Below are positions 33,713-42,370 of a stretch of 64,000 nt of DNA, in pieces. The notes below the pieces were generated by a model that was not told where the DNA came from, did no database searches, and saw only the letters and a program-made list of their open reading frames with translations. The first letter of the stretch is position 1; every line of letters starts with the position of its first letter. A program made the translations under genes and the position numbers. Origin of the DNA: Flavipsychrobacter sp. (GTDB lineage Bacteria; Bacteroidota; Bacteroidia; Chitinophagales; Chitinophagaceae); contig JAEUVF010000016.1 in NCBI GenBank assembly GCA_016787265.1, positions 124,001 through 188,000 on the forward strand, in the 5' to 3' direction.

Positions 33713-34720
33713 CTATTTAGTTGTTTTTTTTCGGTTGAGGACGGGAAGCAACATCAATGATACGGCACCTGCAACCAGCACCAAAACGAACTGTGCCAGC
33801 CAGAGAATATACCCAAAAGCATTGCCAATTCCTTCACTTAGCCCATATAATGACATGGTTTCCTGAACCAAAATGGGATAAGCACCCATGCCTCCGGGGG
33901 TAACAATCATGCCTACGCTCCCTAAAGATAAAACAGAAAAAGAGGGCAGCCATCCATAAGACAGTGTGGCCGTCATGGCATAAAACCCGATCCGGATGCT
34001 TGCCAGGTAAAGAAACCAGATCAGAAAAGAATGAAACAGAAACCAGCCTTTTTTCTTCAGGAAACGGATGCTATTAATACCCTGCCAGATTCCGCCAACC
34101 ACGGTTTTGATTTTTTTTACCAAAACGCTATCTGCATACCGACGCAGCAACCACCAAACCAGGAGCAATAGGAAAAATATAATACCAAGCCCGATATACA
34201 GCCCTTTATTACCTGCCTTTTCAGCACTGCCATAAAGCAACTGGTTCAACAGGTCGCCCGCATATTTTCCAATAACCGAAATCTGTGAAAAAAACGTAAT
34301 GGCAAATACCAGGATCAGACAAAGCAGGTCGAATGCGCGTTCGGCTACAATGGTTCCAATCAGTTTGTCGGCGGGAACTTTTTCATACCGGCTTAAGATG
34401 GTGCATTTGAGTACTTCACCTAATCTGGGTACACCCTGGTTGGCAAAATAACCGATCAAAACAGCCAGATAGGTATTGATCAGTGAGGGCTTATAGCCCA
34501 TCGGTTCCATTAAAATTTTCCAGCGCACAGCCCTGCTGAGATGGCTCACCAGCAATGCGATGGCAACGGGTACCAATAACCAGTAGTTGGTTTCGCGCAT
34601 CGCTGTTTTCATTTCCTCCCAGTGCTCGTCGGAAATTTTACTGAGGCTCCACCACACTAAAAAGATCGCCAGCCCCAGGAAGAAAGCATATTGAAGCAGG
34701 CTGTTGATCTTCTTTTTCAT
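33713..34720 (-). CDS. Lysylphosphatidylglycerol synthase-type flippase domain membrane protein (UPF0104)
   Basis: 335 residues with about eight membrane helices. The family landmarks are the early SHLSRAVRWKILMEPMG segment, IGYFANQGVPRLGEVLKC (about 89-106), GTIVAERAFDLLCL and the late VTPGGMGAYPILVQE. The family resembles the flippase half of MprF; in Gram-negatives its role is undefined but envelope lipids are likely. It lies between panD (10 bases) and hldE (7 bases), which gives an envelope link on one side only. Confidence 0.82.
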   Translation of the reverse strand: MKKKINSLLQYAFFLGLAIFLVWWSLSKISDEHWEEMKTAMRETNYWLLVPVAIALLVSHLSRAVRWKILMEPMGYKPSLINTYLAVLIGYFANQGVPRLGEVLKCTILSRYEKVPADKLIGTIVAERAFDLLCLILVFAITFFSQISVIGKYAGDLLNQLLYGSAEKAGNKGLYIGLGIIFFLLLLVWWLLRRYADSVLVKKIKTVVGGIWQGINSIRFLKKKGWFLFHSFLIWFLYLASIRIGFYAMTATLSYGWLPSFSVLSLGSVGMIVTPGGMGAYPILVQETMSLYGLSEGIGNAFGYILWLAQFVLVLVAGAVSLMLLPVLNRKKTTK

Positions 34721-34730
34721 ATGGTCGTAT

Positions 34731-35075
34731 TTATAACAAATTACCTTCTTTCGGGAAGATTACCCAGGGTTTGAATGCCTTCGCTTCTTCAAAGGGCATA
34801 CGTGCATAGGAAATGATGATCACCACATCACCAACAGCGCCCTGTCGTGCAGCCGGACCATTCAGGCAGCATACACCAGATCCGCGTTTACCTTTGATAA
34901 GATAGGTCTCAATGCGGGAGCCGGTATTTACATTTACCACCTGGATCTTTTCATGTTCAATCATATTTGCGGCATCCATCAGGTCTTCATCCAGGGTCAG
35001 GCTTCCTACATAGTGGAGATTGGCTTCAGTAATCGTAAGGCGGTGAACTTTTGATTTGAGTATCTCGATATCCAT
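34731..35075 (-). CDS. panD: Aspartate 1-decarboxylase PanD
   Basis: 114 residues. This pyruvoyl enzyme makes beta-alanine for pantothenate. The self-cleavage site Gly24-Ser25 is in HYVGSLTLDEDL, with Lys9 and the NGPAAR segment (about residues 72-77) of the active site present. It is preceded by panC (48 bases) and is followed after 10 bases by the flippase gene. Confidence 0.95.
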   Translation of the reverse strand: MDIEILKSKVHRLTITEANLHYVGSLTLDEDLMDAANMIEHEKIQVVNVNTGSRIETYLIKGKRGSGVCCLNGPAARQGAVGDVVIIISYARMPFEEAKAFKPWVIFPKEGNLL

Positions 35076-35123
35076 TTGTTCAGTTTTGAAATGGTAAAAC
35101 GCTTCGCAAGGTAGTATTTTTGT

Positions 35124-35978
35124 TTACTTCCCGCTTTGGATTAACATATTGTCAATAAGTCGAACTTCCCCCAGGTAAGCAGCCGCCAGTGCAACAACTG
35201 GCTGCTGACCATCCCAGTTGTCCAGCAGTTCAAGATTATCGGCATTGGCAAGCGACACGTAGTCCACTTTAAAACCTGCATTCACCAGCTTTTGTTCAGC
35301 CGATTGAAGTAAGGGACTCGTAAAACCTGGTTCGAGGTTGTTACAGATTTCATTCAACACCCGGGAAATGGTAACCGCCTGTTCGCGTTGAGCAGGAGAG
35401 AGCCTGGTATTCCGGCTGCTCATGGCAAGGCCATCGGGTTCTCTCAGGGTGGAACAGGTATGTAATTGGGTAGGAAGCTGAGTAAGCTCCAGTAACCGTT
35501 TTACCACCATACATTGCTGGTAATCTTTCTGGCCCATGTATAGGTTGTTGGCCAGAATAATTTCAAGGAGGCGATGCATGACCTGGCAAACCCCCTGAAA
35601 ATGACCGGGACGGTATTTCCCTTCCAGGATTGTTTCCAGAAATCCGATTTCATAGTTCGGCAGATTGTTGGTACCCCCTGGGTAAATTTCTGAAACGTAT
35701 GGTAAAAAAAGAATATTGGTGTGGCTTTGAATTAATAATTCAATGTCCTTTTCCAGGGTAACCGGATATTTTTCAAAGTCCGAAGGATCATTAAATTGGG
35801 TGGGATTTACAAAGATGCTGCAAACAACAGCATCGTTTTCCTTTTGGGCTGCTTCCAAAAGTGATATATGACCCCGGTGAAGAGCTCCCATAGTTGGTAC
35901 AAATCCAATACTGCGGCCCTCTTGCCGGAACTTGTCCAGTGCCTGCTGAATGGGCTCCACCTGCTTAAAAAGGATCAT
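35124..35978 (-). CDS. panC: Pantothenate synthetase PanC
   Basis: 284 residues. It condenses pantoate and beta-alanine using ATP. The ATP-binding VPTMGALHRGHISLL (HxGH) and IFVNPTQFNDPSDFEKYP segments, GKYRPGHFQGVCQVMHRL and the KMSKS-like AMSSRNTRLSP are all in place. It is the first gene of the panC-panD-flippase-hldE unit and is divergent from the glycogen synthase-like gene. panB is not in the window. Confidence 0.96.
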   Translation of the reverse strand: MILFKQVEPIQQALDKFRQEGRSIGFVPTMGALHRGHISLLEAAQKENDAVVCSIFVNPTQFNDPSDFEKYPVTLEKDIELLIQSHTNILFLPYVSEIYPGGTNNLPNYEIGFLETILEGKYRPGHFQGVCQVMHRLLEIILANNLYMGQKDYQQCMVVKRLLELTQLPTQLHTCSTLREPDGLAMSSRNTRLSPAQREQAVTISRVLNEICNNLEPGFTSPLLQSAEQKLVNAGFKVDYVSLANADNLELLDNWDGQQPVVALAAAYLGEVRLIDNMLIQSGK

Positions 35979-35981
35979 GTG

Positions 35982-36014
35982 TTGCGGGTTTTAGCCGGAA
36001 AAATACTACCTTTG
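35982..36014 (+). promoter_or_regulatory. Promoter of the glycogen synthase-like gene
   Basis: TACCTTTG at 36007-36014 is an exact -7 match. A TTG at 35982-35984 gives a 22-base spacer, long but within the reported range. The ATG at 36067 leaves a leader of about 48 nt. Confidence 0.5.
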
Positions 36015-36066
36015 CACACTATTTGAACGAAAAAACAGAAGGTTTTCACCAATAGTAACCGATCAA

Positions 36067-36879
36067 ATGTCAACAAAGAAAAGAATTTTATTCATTGCTA
36101 ACGAAATGTCGCCGTACCTGGAACTGACAGAATTTTCTGAAATGGTAAACAGGCTGGCGATCAAATCGAATGACAATGGCTTTGAAGTGCGTTGCATTAT
36201 GCCAAGGTTTGGAACCATTAATGAGCGCCGCCATCGTTTGCACGAAGTAGTTCGTCTTTCGGGAATCAATGTATCGGTTGATAACGATGATTTTCCCCTT
36301 CAGATTAAAGTGGCTTCTTTACCCAATGCGCGTTTGCAGGTTTATTTCCTCGACAATGAGGACCTGTTCAAACGAAAATTTGTTTTCCACGACGAAAAGG
36401 AAGAATGGTTTGAAGACAATAGTCTGCGTACGATCTTCTTTTGTAAAGGAGCATTGGAAACAGTCAAAAAATTTGGCTGGCCTCCTGATATCATTCATTG
36501 CAGTGGCTGGATGAGTGGTCTGATTCCGCTTTATCTGAAAACTGCTTACAAAAAAGAACCGGTATTCAGTCATAGTAAAACTGTCTTTACCATCGGACAG
36601 AATACCTTCAAGGAAAAACTGGGACCGGATTTTCTGAAACAGGCAGTTATTCACACCAACATCAAGGAAAAAGACCTGGAGCCTTTCAAAGAGGGAACCA
36701 ATCTTGCCATGTTTAAAGGTGGCGCTACCTATTCTGATGCCATCACATTTGGCGCTGATAAAGTTGATAAAAAACTGGCAGAAGAATTCGCGAAAGCAAA
36801 GGGCAAGAAAATTCTGGCATACAATGCGGAGTCTGATTTAACAGACTATTTACAACTGTATACCGACCTTGCTAAATAG
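36067..36879 (+). CDS. Glycogen/starch synthase N-terminal (GT5) domain protein, single lobe
   Basis: 270 residues. Only the N-terminal Rossmann lobe of a GT5 glycogen synthase is present: RILFIANEMSPYLELTEFSEM, RCIMPRFGTINERRH, and DIIHCSGWMSGLIPLYLK (about residues 139-156). The usual KxGGL loop is replaced by ELTEFSEM. The whole C-terminal GT1 lobe with the nucleotide-binding site is missing, and the following gene is unrelated. Such short proteins occur across Bacteroidota, so this is not a fresh truncation. Catalysis alone is doubtful; a regulatory or partner-dependent role is an inference. Confidence 0.8.
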   Translation: MSTKKRILFIANEMSPYLELTEFSEMVNRLAIKSNDNGFEVRCIMPRFGTINERRHRLHEVVRLSGINVSVDNDDFPLQIKVASLPNARLQVYFLDNEDLFKRKFVFHDEKEEWFEDNSLRTIFFCKGALETVKKFGWPPDIIHCSGWMSGLIPLYLKTAYKKEPVFSHSKTVFTIGQNTFKEKLGPDFLKQAVIHTNIKEKDLEPFKEGTNLAMFKGGATYSDAITFGADKVDKKLAEEFAKAKGKKILAYNAESDLTDYLQLYTDLAK

Positions 36880-36923
36880 TCATTGCTGAATCTAACTTTT
36901 TAAGATTAATAACCGGATCGTTT

Positions 36924-38351
36924 GTGAAGAAACTTCTGTTGAGCCTTTCCTCTGTAATCGCTCTCGTAATCCTGATTGAGTCCTGTACCAAAATCCGGAC
37001 AACCGAGCTTGGCGGTGGATTAATACCCGCTGTTGATAATGTAACGGTTTTTGATACTACACTGGAGGTGATCACTTCGGTTTTCGGTCTGTCTGACAGT
37101 ACCCGTCAGACCCGCGATGCTGATCATCTGTTTGGAACTTTGGAGGATCCCTACTTTGGAACTACCTCAGCTGAAATGTATGTTCAGCTCCATCCAGCAC
37201 TATTCGGCACCTACCCATTTGGCAGTTCCCGAGACAGTTTGATAGGGCTGGATTCCGTGGTATTATCCCTTCGATACAAATCTCTTTATGGTGATTCGAA
37301 TTCCGTACAGGGATTTAAGATCTATGAAGTTGATCAGTCTGCTCCATTTCGTGATTCATCTACCGGTTACCTGATCAGTCACCCTTCTTTTGCAGTTTCA
37401 AATCTGATTGCAGAAAAAAACAATGTTTCCTATCTGACATTAAACGATAGCCTGCAGTATATACGGGCAAAGGATACGGTTAAAACGGTCAATGAATTAA
37501 GGATTGTGTTACCGAATGAATTCGGGATGCGTCTGATGAATTTTGATACTACCATATACAAGACCGATTCGGCTTTTAATACCCATTTTAAAGGATTGGC
37601 CATTCTGCCGGATGCGGCATCCGCGCTCAAAAAAGCCATCGCGTATTTTAACCTCGCGGATCAAGCCGGAACCCGTTTAAGTTTTCATTATCGTGCTACC
37701 AGAAATGGTAAAGCCGATACAACCGTAACTGATTTTATACTTCGAACCAATTATCGCGCAACGGCCAACCTGGTGAAGAGAGATCCTTCAGGAAGTCCTT
37801 ATGGAAATCAGCTGGCAAATGGCGGAGATAATCAATCAGAAGTATTTATACAGAGCACCCCTGGTTCCTATAGCCTCATTAAAATTCCCGGATTACAGAA
37901 TATGAGTAACCGCCTGTTATATAAGGCTGTTCTGATTGCGGATCAGTTGGAAGGCTATGATGAAGCAACTTTCCCAACACCCGGACTTCTTTTCCTGGAT
38001 GCTGTGGATAGTGCAAAATCAAGGATTATCACCATTCCAAATTCATGGGTCTTTCTTCAGAATAATAGTCCGATTTATTATGATCCGGGTAGTTTTGGAG
38101 GTTTTCTGAAAGATAAAAAGTTTCAATTCGATCTTACAGCATATGTTCAGGGAATCGTAACCAGGAAGGAAAAGTCCTATGCCCTCCGGTTATATGCGCC
38201 TTATTCCACCAGGCCGGTTATAACAACCATAAGTGATAACCAGTTCCCACTTTCTATCAGTAACCGATTGGGATCAGGCCGGACGGTAATAGGCGGTGGT
38301 GCGCATCCTACACAAAAAATGCGCCTCTACCTCGTTTATTCAAGGTTATAA
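36924..38351 (+). CDS. DUF4270 family lipoprotein
   Basis: 475 residues with a GTG start at 36924 directly before a lipoprotein signal (lipobox IESC, Cys21). The body is beta-rich with the DUF4270 pattern: ELGGGLIPAVDNVTVFDTTLEV, DHLFGTLEDPYFGTTSAEMYVQ, and a late LRLYAPYSTRP. It is probably surface- or periplasm-exposed; function unknown. It follows the GT5 gene by 44 bases and precedes metK by 47, an arrangement I have seen described as common in Bacteroidota (glycogen synthase, DUF4270, panC). Confidence 0.83.
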   Translation: MKKLLLSLSSVIALVILIESCTKIRTTELGGGLIPAVDNVTVFDTTLEVITSVFGLSDSTRQTRDADHLFGTLEDPYFGTTSAEMYVQLHPALFGTYPFGSSRDSLIGLDSVVLSLRYKSLYGDSNSVQGFKIYEVDQSAPFRDSSTGYLISHPSFAVSNLIAEKNNVSYLTLNDSLQYIRAKDTVKTVNELRIVLPNEFGMRLMNFDTTIYKTDSAFNTHFKGLAILPDAASALKKAIAYFNLADQAGTRLSFHYRATRNGKADTTVTDFILRTNYRATANLVKRDPSGSPYGNQLANGGDNQSEVFIQSTPGSYSLIKIPGLQNMSNRLLYKAVLIADQLEGYDEATFPTPGLLFLDAVDSAKSRIITIPNSWVFLQNNSPIYYDPGSFGGFLKDKKFQFDLTAYVQGIVTRKEKSYALRLYAPYSTRPVITTISDNQFPLSISNRLGSGRTVIGGGAHPTQKMRLYLVYSRL

Positions 38352-38363
38352 GCAATTGACAAT

Positions 38364-38371
38364 TATATTTG
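38364..38371 (+). promoter_or_regulatory. -7 promoter element of metK
   Basis: TATATTTG is an exact TAnnTTTG match, 27 nt before the metK ATG. No TTG lies at the usual -33 distance. Confidence 0.45.
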
Positions 38372-38398
38372 CTCCGAATTTTTAAACTATCTTCTTAA

Positions 38399-39652
38399 AT
38401 GCCGTATTTATTTACTTCCGAGAGTGTATCTGAAGGACATCCGGATAAAGTGGCTGATCAGATATCAGATGCATTGATAGATAATTTTCTCGCATTTGAT
38501 CCGCAATCCAAAGTTGCCTGTGAAACGCTGGTAACCACCGGACAGGTGGTATTGGCAGGTGAGGTAAAAAGCAAAGCTTACCTGGATGTACAGGATATTG
38601 CCCGCGGAGTGATTAAAAAAATTGGCTACACCAAAAGTGAGTACATGTTTGAAGCCAACTCCTGTGGTGTACTGTCTGCTATTCACGAACAGTCACCGGA
38701 TATTAACCAGGGCGTTGACAAAAAGAAAAAAGAAGAGCAGGGAGCTGGTGACCAGGGAATGATGTTTGGTTATGCAACCAATGAAACGGAGGATTACATG
38801 CCGCTGGCCCTTGACATTGCACATAAAATTTTACAGGAACTGGCTGCACTGCGCCGTGAGAATAAGCAGATCAAATACCTGCGTCCTGATGCAAAGAGCC
38901 AGGTAACCCTGGAATACGATGATAACAACAGACCGATCCGTATCGACGCCATTGTTATCTCTACCCAGCACGATGATTTTGATTCGGAAGCAAAGATGCT
39001 GGCAAAAATCAAGCAGGACATGATCGAGATCCTGATCCCGAGAATCAAATCAAAATATAAGAAATACGCCAAGCTGTTCAACGATAAAATCAAGTATCAC
39101 ATCAACCCAACCGGAAAATTTGTGATTGGTGGTCCGCATGGTGATACTGGTTTAACCGGCCGTAAAATCATCGTAGATACCTATGGTGGTAAAGGTGCAC
39201 ACGGTGGTGGAGCCTTCAGTGGAAAAGATCCTTCCAAAGTGGATCGTTCTGCAGCCTATGCAACCCGTCATATTGCAAAAAACCTGGTAGCTGCCGGTTT
39301 GTGTGACGAAGTGCTGGTTCAGGTTTCTTATGCAATTGGGGTGGCACAGCCAATGGGACTTTACATCAATACCTACGGAACATCCAAAGTAGAACTGACG
39401 GATGGCGAAATTGCAAAGAAGGTATCAGAGCTGTTTGACATGCGTCCTTTCTTCATTGAGAAAAGACTGAAACTGCGTTCTCCAATATACAGTGAAACTG
39501 CCGCATATGGACATATGGGCCGTAAACCGGAGATCATAGAGAAAAGCTTTAAATCCCCGGATGGCAAAGTGGTGAAGAAAAAAGTAGAACTCTTTACCTG
39601 GGAAAAACTGGATTATGTATCCAAAGTAAAAAAGACCTTCGGACTTAAATAA
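38399..39652 (+). CDS. metK: S-adenosylmethionine synthetase MetK
   Basis: 417 residues, full length. Makes S-adenosylmethionine from methionine and ATP. Signatures: FTSESVSEGHPDKVADQISDA at the N-terminus, GAGDQGMMFGYA (about 119-130) and GGGAFSGKDPSKVDRSAAY (about 273-291). It is longer than the 384-residue Escherichia coli enzyme because of a Lys-rich insertion near residues 112-117 and a C-terminal extension, as in other Bacteroidota. A terminator lies 6 bases after the stop. Confidence 0.97.
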   Translation: MPYLFTSESVSEGHPDKVADQISDALIDNFLAFDPQSKVACETLVTTGQVVLAGEVKSKAYLDVQDIARGVIKKIGYTKSEYMFEANSCGVLSAIHEQSPDINQGVDKKKKEEQGAGDQGMMFGYATNETEDYMPLALDIAHKILQELAALRRENKQIKYLRPDAKSQVTLEYDDNNRPIRIDAIVISTQHDDFDSEAKMLAKIKQDMIEILIPRIKSKYKKYAKLFNDKIKYHINPTGKFVIGGPHGDTGLTGRKIIVDTYGGKGAHGGGAFSGKDPSKVDRSAAYATRHIAKNLVAAGLCDEVLVQVSYAIGVAQPMGLYINTYGTSKVELTDGEIAKKVSELFDMRPFFIEKRLKLRSPIYSETAAYGHMGRKPEIIEKSFKSPDGKVVKKKVELFTWEKLDYVSKVKKTFGLK

Positions 39653-39658
39653 ATCAAC

Positions 39659-39682
39659 AAGCCACCTTCGGGTGGCTTTTTA
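39659..39682 (+). terminator. Intrinsic terminator of metK
   Basis: An 8-bp stem (AAGCCACC, GGTGGCTT) with a TTCG tetraloop is followed by TTTTAA. Confidence 0.88.
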
Positions 39683-39684
39683 AT

Positions 39685-39692
39685 TACCTTTG
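39685..39692 (+). promoter_or_regulatory. -7 promoter element of the RlmB-like gene
   Basis: TACCTTTG exactly matches the consensus and ends 4 nt before the ATG at 39697, predicting a leaderless message. Its -33 region would overlap the metK terminator stem. Confidence 0.45.
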
Positions 39693-39696
39693 GCGC

Positions 39697-40476
39697 ATGA
39701 AATCGTTTCGCTCCCAGCCTCAACAGAATCGTCCCAAAAAATCATCCCTCGTCATAGGCCGTGCCAGGTTGATTGCTGCCATGAAAGAAGGCCGGCAACT
39801 GGAACGGATTTACCTGATGAATACAGTTCATGGACCAGAGATTGAGGAAATCAAAAAACTGGCTGCCAACCTGCAGGTGCCCATCAACAAAGTGCCGGTT
39901 GAAAAGCTGAACGGTTTTAATATCACGGATCATGAAGGAGCGGTTGGACTGATTGCAAAAATTCAATACCAGGATCTGCAGGATACGATCAGTTTTATAG
40001 TAGAGAAAGGAGAAATTCCCTTGTTGTTAATACTGGATGGGGTTACAGACATCCGGAATATAGGGGCGATCGCACGTACCGCCTATTGCTGTGGTGTGCA
40101 GGCGATCATCATACCAGATAAAGGAGTGGGAGCGCTGAATGATGATGCTATACAGACATCTGCAGGTGCTTTGGAAAAAATCACGGTATGCCGGGTGAAC
40201 AGCCTGATGAAGGCTGTGGATACCCTGCATTTAAATGGAATAGCTGTTTTTGCCAGTGAAATGACTGCGGAAAAACCGGTATATGACTGTGATTTTAAAG
40301 CGCCGGCTGCGATTATAATGGGTAGTGAAGACAAAGGAATCTATCCTGCGCTCATGAAGATAGCAGATACGCCGTTTCGCATACCCATGGAGGGTGGATT
40401 TGAATCATTGAATGTTTCGGTAGCAACTGGTATGATTTTGTACGAAGCCATGCGGCAGCGATCCGGAAAAAATTGA
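39697..40476 (+). CDS. rlmB: SpoU-family 23S rRNA 2'-O-methyltransferase (RlmB-like)
   Basis: 259 residues. The N-terminal ~80 residues form an L30e-like substrate-binding domain (IGRARLIAAMKEGRQLERIYL), followed by the knotted SPOUT domain with its three motifs: LILDGVTDIRNIGAIARTA (about 109-127), IIMGSEDKGIYPALMKI and MEGGFESLNVSVATGMILYE. RlmB methylates G2251 of 23S rRNA in E. coli; the exact target here is inferred. Its stop is 35 bases before the likely start of the HMG-CoA-lyase-like gene. Confidence 0.87.
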   Translation: MKSFRSQPQQNRPKKSSLVIGRARLIAAMKEGRQLERIYLMNTVHGPEIEEIKKLAANLQVPINKVPVEKLNGFNITDHEGAVGLIAKIQYQDLQDTISFIVEKGEIPLLLILDGVTDIRNIGAIARTAYCCGVQAIIIPDKGVGALNDDAIQTSAGALEKITVCRVNSLMKAVDTLHLNGIAVFASEMTAEKPVYDCDFKAPAAIIMGSEDKGIYPALMKIADTPFRIPMEGGFESLNVSVATGMILYEAMRQRSGKN

Positions 40477-40511
40477 GGAAAAAGAACGAATTTACTGTTC
40501 CAAACTTGCTT

Positions 40512-41387
40512 ATGCCGAATAACCAGATTTTGCAGCTAATTGAATGTCCGAGGGATGCCATGCAGGGATGGCCACAAATGATTCCTGCTTTCCAGAAAGT
40601 GGCTTACCTGAATGCCCTGTTACATGTTGGATTTCACACACTTGATTTCGGAAGTTTTGTATCCCCCAAAGCGATTCCTCAAATGGCAGATACCCGGGAA
40701 GTATTGGAAGCACTGGATTTGAGCGCTTCCAGGTCTGGCCTGCTGGCAATTGTTGCCAATACCCGCGGTGCGCAGGATGCTGCTTCTTTTGATAGCATTC
40801 AATCCATCGGTTTTCCTTTTTCGGTATCAGAAACCTTTCAGCGCCGTAATGCCAATAGTACTATTGAACATTCCTTTGGAACCGTGAGTGAAATACAGGA
40901 ACTCTGTATGAAAAAAGGAAAGGAGCTGGTAATTTATCTGTCGATGGGATTTGGAAATCCTTACGGAGATCCCTGGTCGGAGGAACTGGTACTAGGATGG
41001 GCTGACAAGATAGCAGCGATCGGTATAAGAACTATTTCGCTGGCTGATACTGTAGGCCTGGCTGAGCCAGACCAGATCAAACAATTAACCGGTGCATTAA
41101 TTGCTTCATTACCTGAAGTTCGAATTGGCGTTCATCTGCACGCTAAGGAAGAGAACCGTCTGGCCAAGCTCGAAGCTGCTTTCAAAGCGGGATGCCGTCG
41201 TTTTGACGGAGCGCTCAAAGGAATCGGGGGCTGTCCTATGGCCGGCGACAAACTGGTTGGTAATATGGATACTGAATTTATCATTCAGTTCCTCGAGGCA
41301 CAGGGAATGGAGACGGGCATTCACAAGGGGGCCTTGCAAAAAGCGGCCCTATTATCGAAAGAAGTTTTTTCCCCGGTGATCTTATGA
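40512..41387 (+). CDS. Hydroxymethylglutaryl-CoA lyase-like protein
   Basis: 291 residues from the ATG at 40512; a TTG at 40473 is possible but gives a tail outside the fold. DRE-TIM metallolyase: ECPRDAMQG carries the conserved Arg-Asp, DFGSFVSPKAIPQMAD matches human HMG-CoA lyase closely, and GIGGCPMAG plus GNMDTE carry the catalytic Cys and the metal-side Asn. The usual HxHD metal/catalytic motif reads HLHAKE, so the Asp after the second His is Ala. It may still be a lyase acting in leucine breakdown, or a divergent relative. It overlaps the GSCFA gene by ATGA. Confidence 0.8.
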   Translation: MPNNQILQLIECPRDAMQGWPQMIPAFQKVAYLNALLHVGFHTLDFGSFVSPKAIPQMADTREVLEALDLSASRSGLLAIVANTRGAQDAASFDSIQSIGFPFSVSETFQRRNANSTIEHSFGTVSEIQELCMKKGKELVIYLSMGFGNPYGDPWSEELVLGWADKIAAIGIRTISLADTVGLAEPDQIKQLTGALIASLPEVRIGVHLHAKEENRLAKLEAAFKAGCRRFDGALKGIGGCPMAGDKLVGNMDTEFIIQFLEAQGMETGIHKGALQKAALLSKEVFSPVIL

Positions 41388-42370
41388 AATGGATGGCAGA
41401 TATTGAAATCAAAGGTCCGCAAAAAGGAATATCCTATCAGGATCCGATATTTCTGATTGGATCCTGTTTTACCGAACATATCGGAAATAAATTACAGGAG
41501 CTGAAGTATTCCATTTGTCAGAATCCGCATGGAATTCTATTTGATCCTGTAAGTGTGTGCCAGAGCCTGGTGAGTTATATCGAAGGCAGACAATATGGAC
41601 CAACAGATTTGTTTTTTTACAACGAACTATGGCAAAGCTGGGCACATCATTCGCGGTTTTCGGGTATTGATCAGGGCCAGGTGTTACAGCAAATAAATGC
41701 CTCACAGGTAAGGGCAGCCGAATTTTTACGTACAGCCAGATGGCTGATTATTACCCTGGGATCTTCCTATTCGTATCGACTGGTAAAGGAAGGGGAGAAG
41801 CCGGTAGCCAACTGCCATCGCGCTCCGGCACAATGGTTCCGTAAGCATTTATGTACAATCGATGAAACGGTAGCGGCCCTGGATAATACGCTGCACCGGC
41901 TTTTTCATATGAATCCTGATTTACAAGTGATCTTTACCGTTAGTCCGGTTCGTCATTTAAGAGACGGGGTGGTGGAAAACAATCGAAGCAAAGCGCGTTT
42001 ACTGGAGGCTGTACATCACCTGGTAGGGAAATTCAACCGGCTGCATTATTTTCCGGCTTATGAGTTGGTAATAGATGTATTGCGGGATTACCGGTTTTAT
42101 GATATCGACCTGGCACATCCGAATTACCAGGCAACCAGCTATGTATTGGAACAGTTTAAAACAAATTTTATTGAATCCGAAGCACAGGAGTTGATGGATA
42201 AAATTCAGCAAATCATCATTGCGCGGAAGCATAAGGCATTTCAGCCGGAAACACAGGCGCATAAAAACTTCCTGGCCAGTTTTGAAACGAAAACTGCGGA
42301 ACTGGCAGATAAGTATTCCAACCTGGATCTCTCAGAAGAGCTGGCGTATTTCCGTACAGGCAGAGATTAA
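41384..42370 (+). CDS. GSCFA domain protein
   Basis: 328 residues with the name-giving motif IGSCFTEHIGNKLQ near residue 26 and the family segments NPHGILFDPVSVCQSL, WLIITLGSSYSYRLV and TVSPVRHLRDGVVENNRSKA. The family has an SGNH-hydrolase-like appearance (Ser in GSCF, later DxxH-type DIDLAHPN), which suggests an esterase or acyl transferase; no substrate is known. The start overlaps the upstream lyase stop by 4 bases, so translation is coupled. The 3' end overlaps the convergent miaE-like gene by 4 bases. Confidence 0.85.
   Translation: MKWMADIEIKGPQKGISYQDPIFLIGSCFTEHIGNKLQELKYSICQNPHGILFDPVSVCQSLVSYIEGRQYGPTDLFFYNELWQSWAHHSRFSGIDQGQVLQQINASQVRAAEFLRTARWLIITLGSSYSYRLVKEGEKPVANCHRAPAQWFRKHLCTIDETVAALDNTLHRLFHMNPDLQVIFTVSPVRHLRDGVVENNRSKARLLEAVHHLVGKFNRLHYFPAYELVIDVLRDYRFYDIDLAHPNYQATSYVLEQFKTNFIESEAQELMDKIQQIIIARKHKAFQPETQAHKNFLASFETKTAELADKYSNLDLSEELAYFRTGRD

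Noticed and set aside
36067..36879. Frameshifted full glycogen synthase
   Set aside because: Downstream sequence encodes an unrelated DUF4270 lipoprotein from its own start in all respects, with no trace of a GT1 lobe in other frames; short GT5 proteins are common in Bacteroidota.
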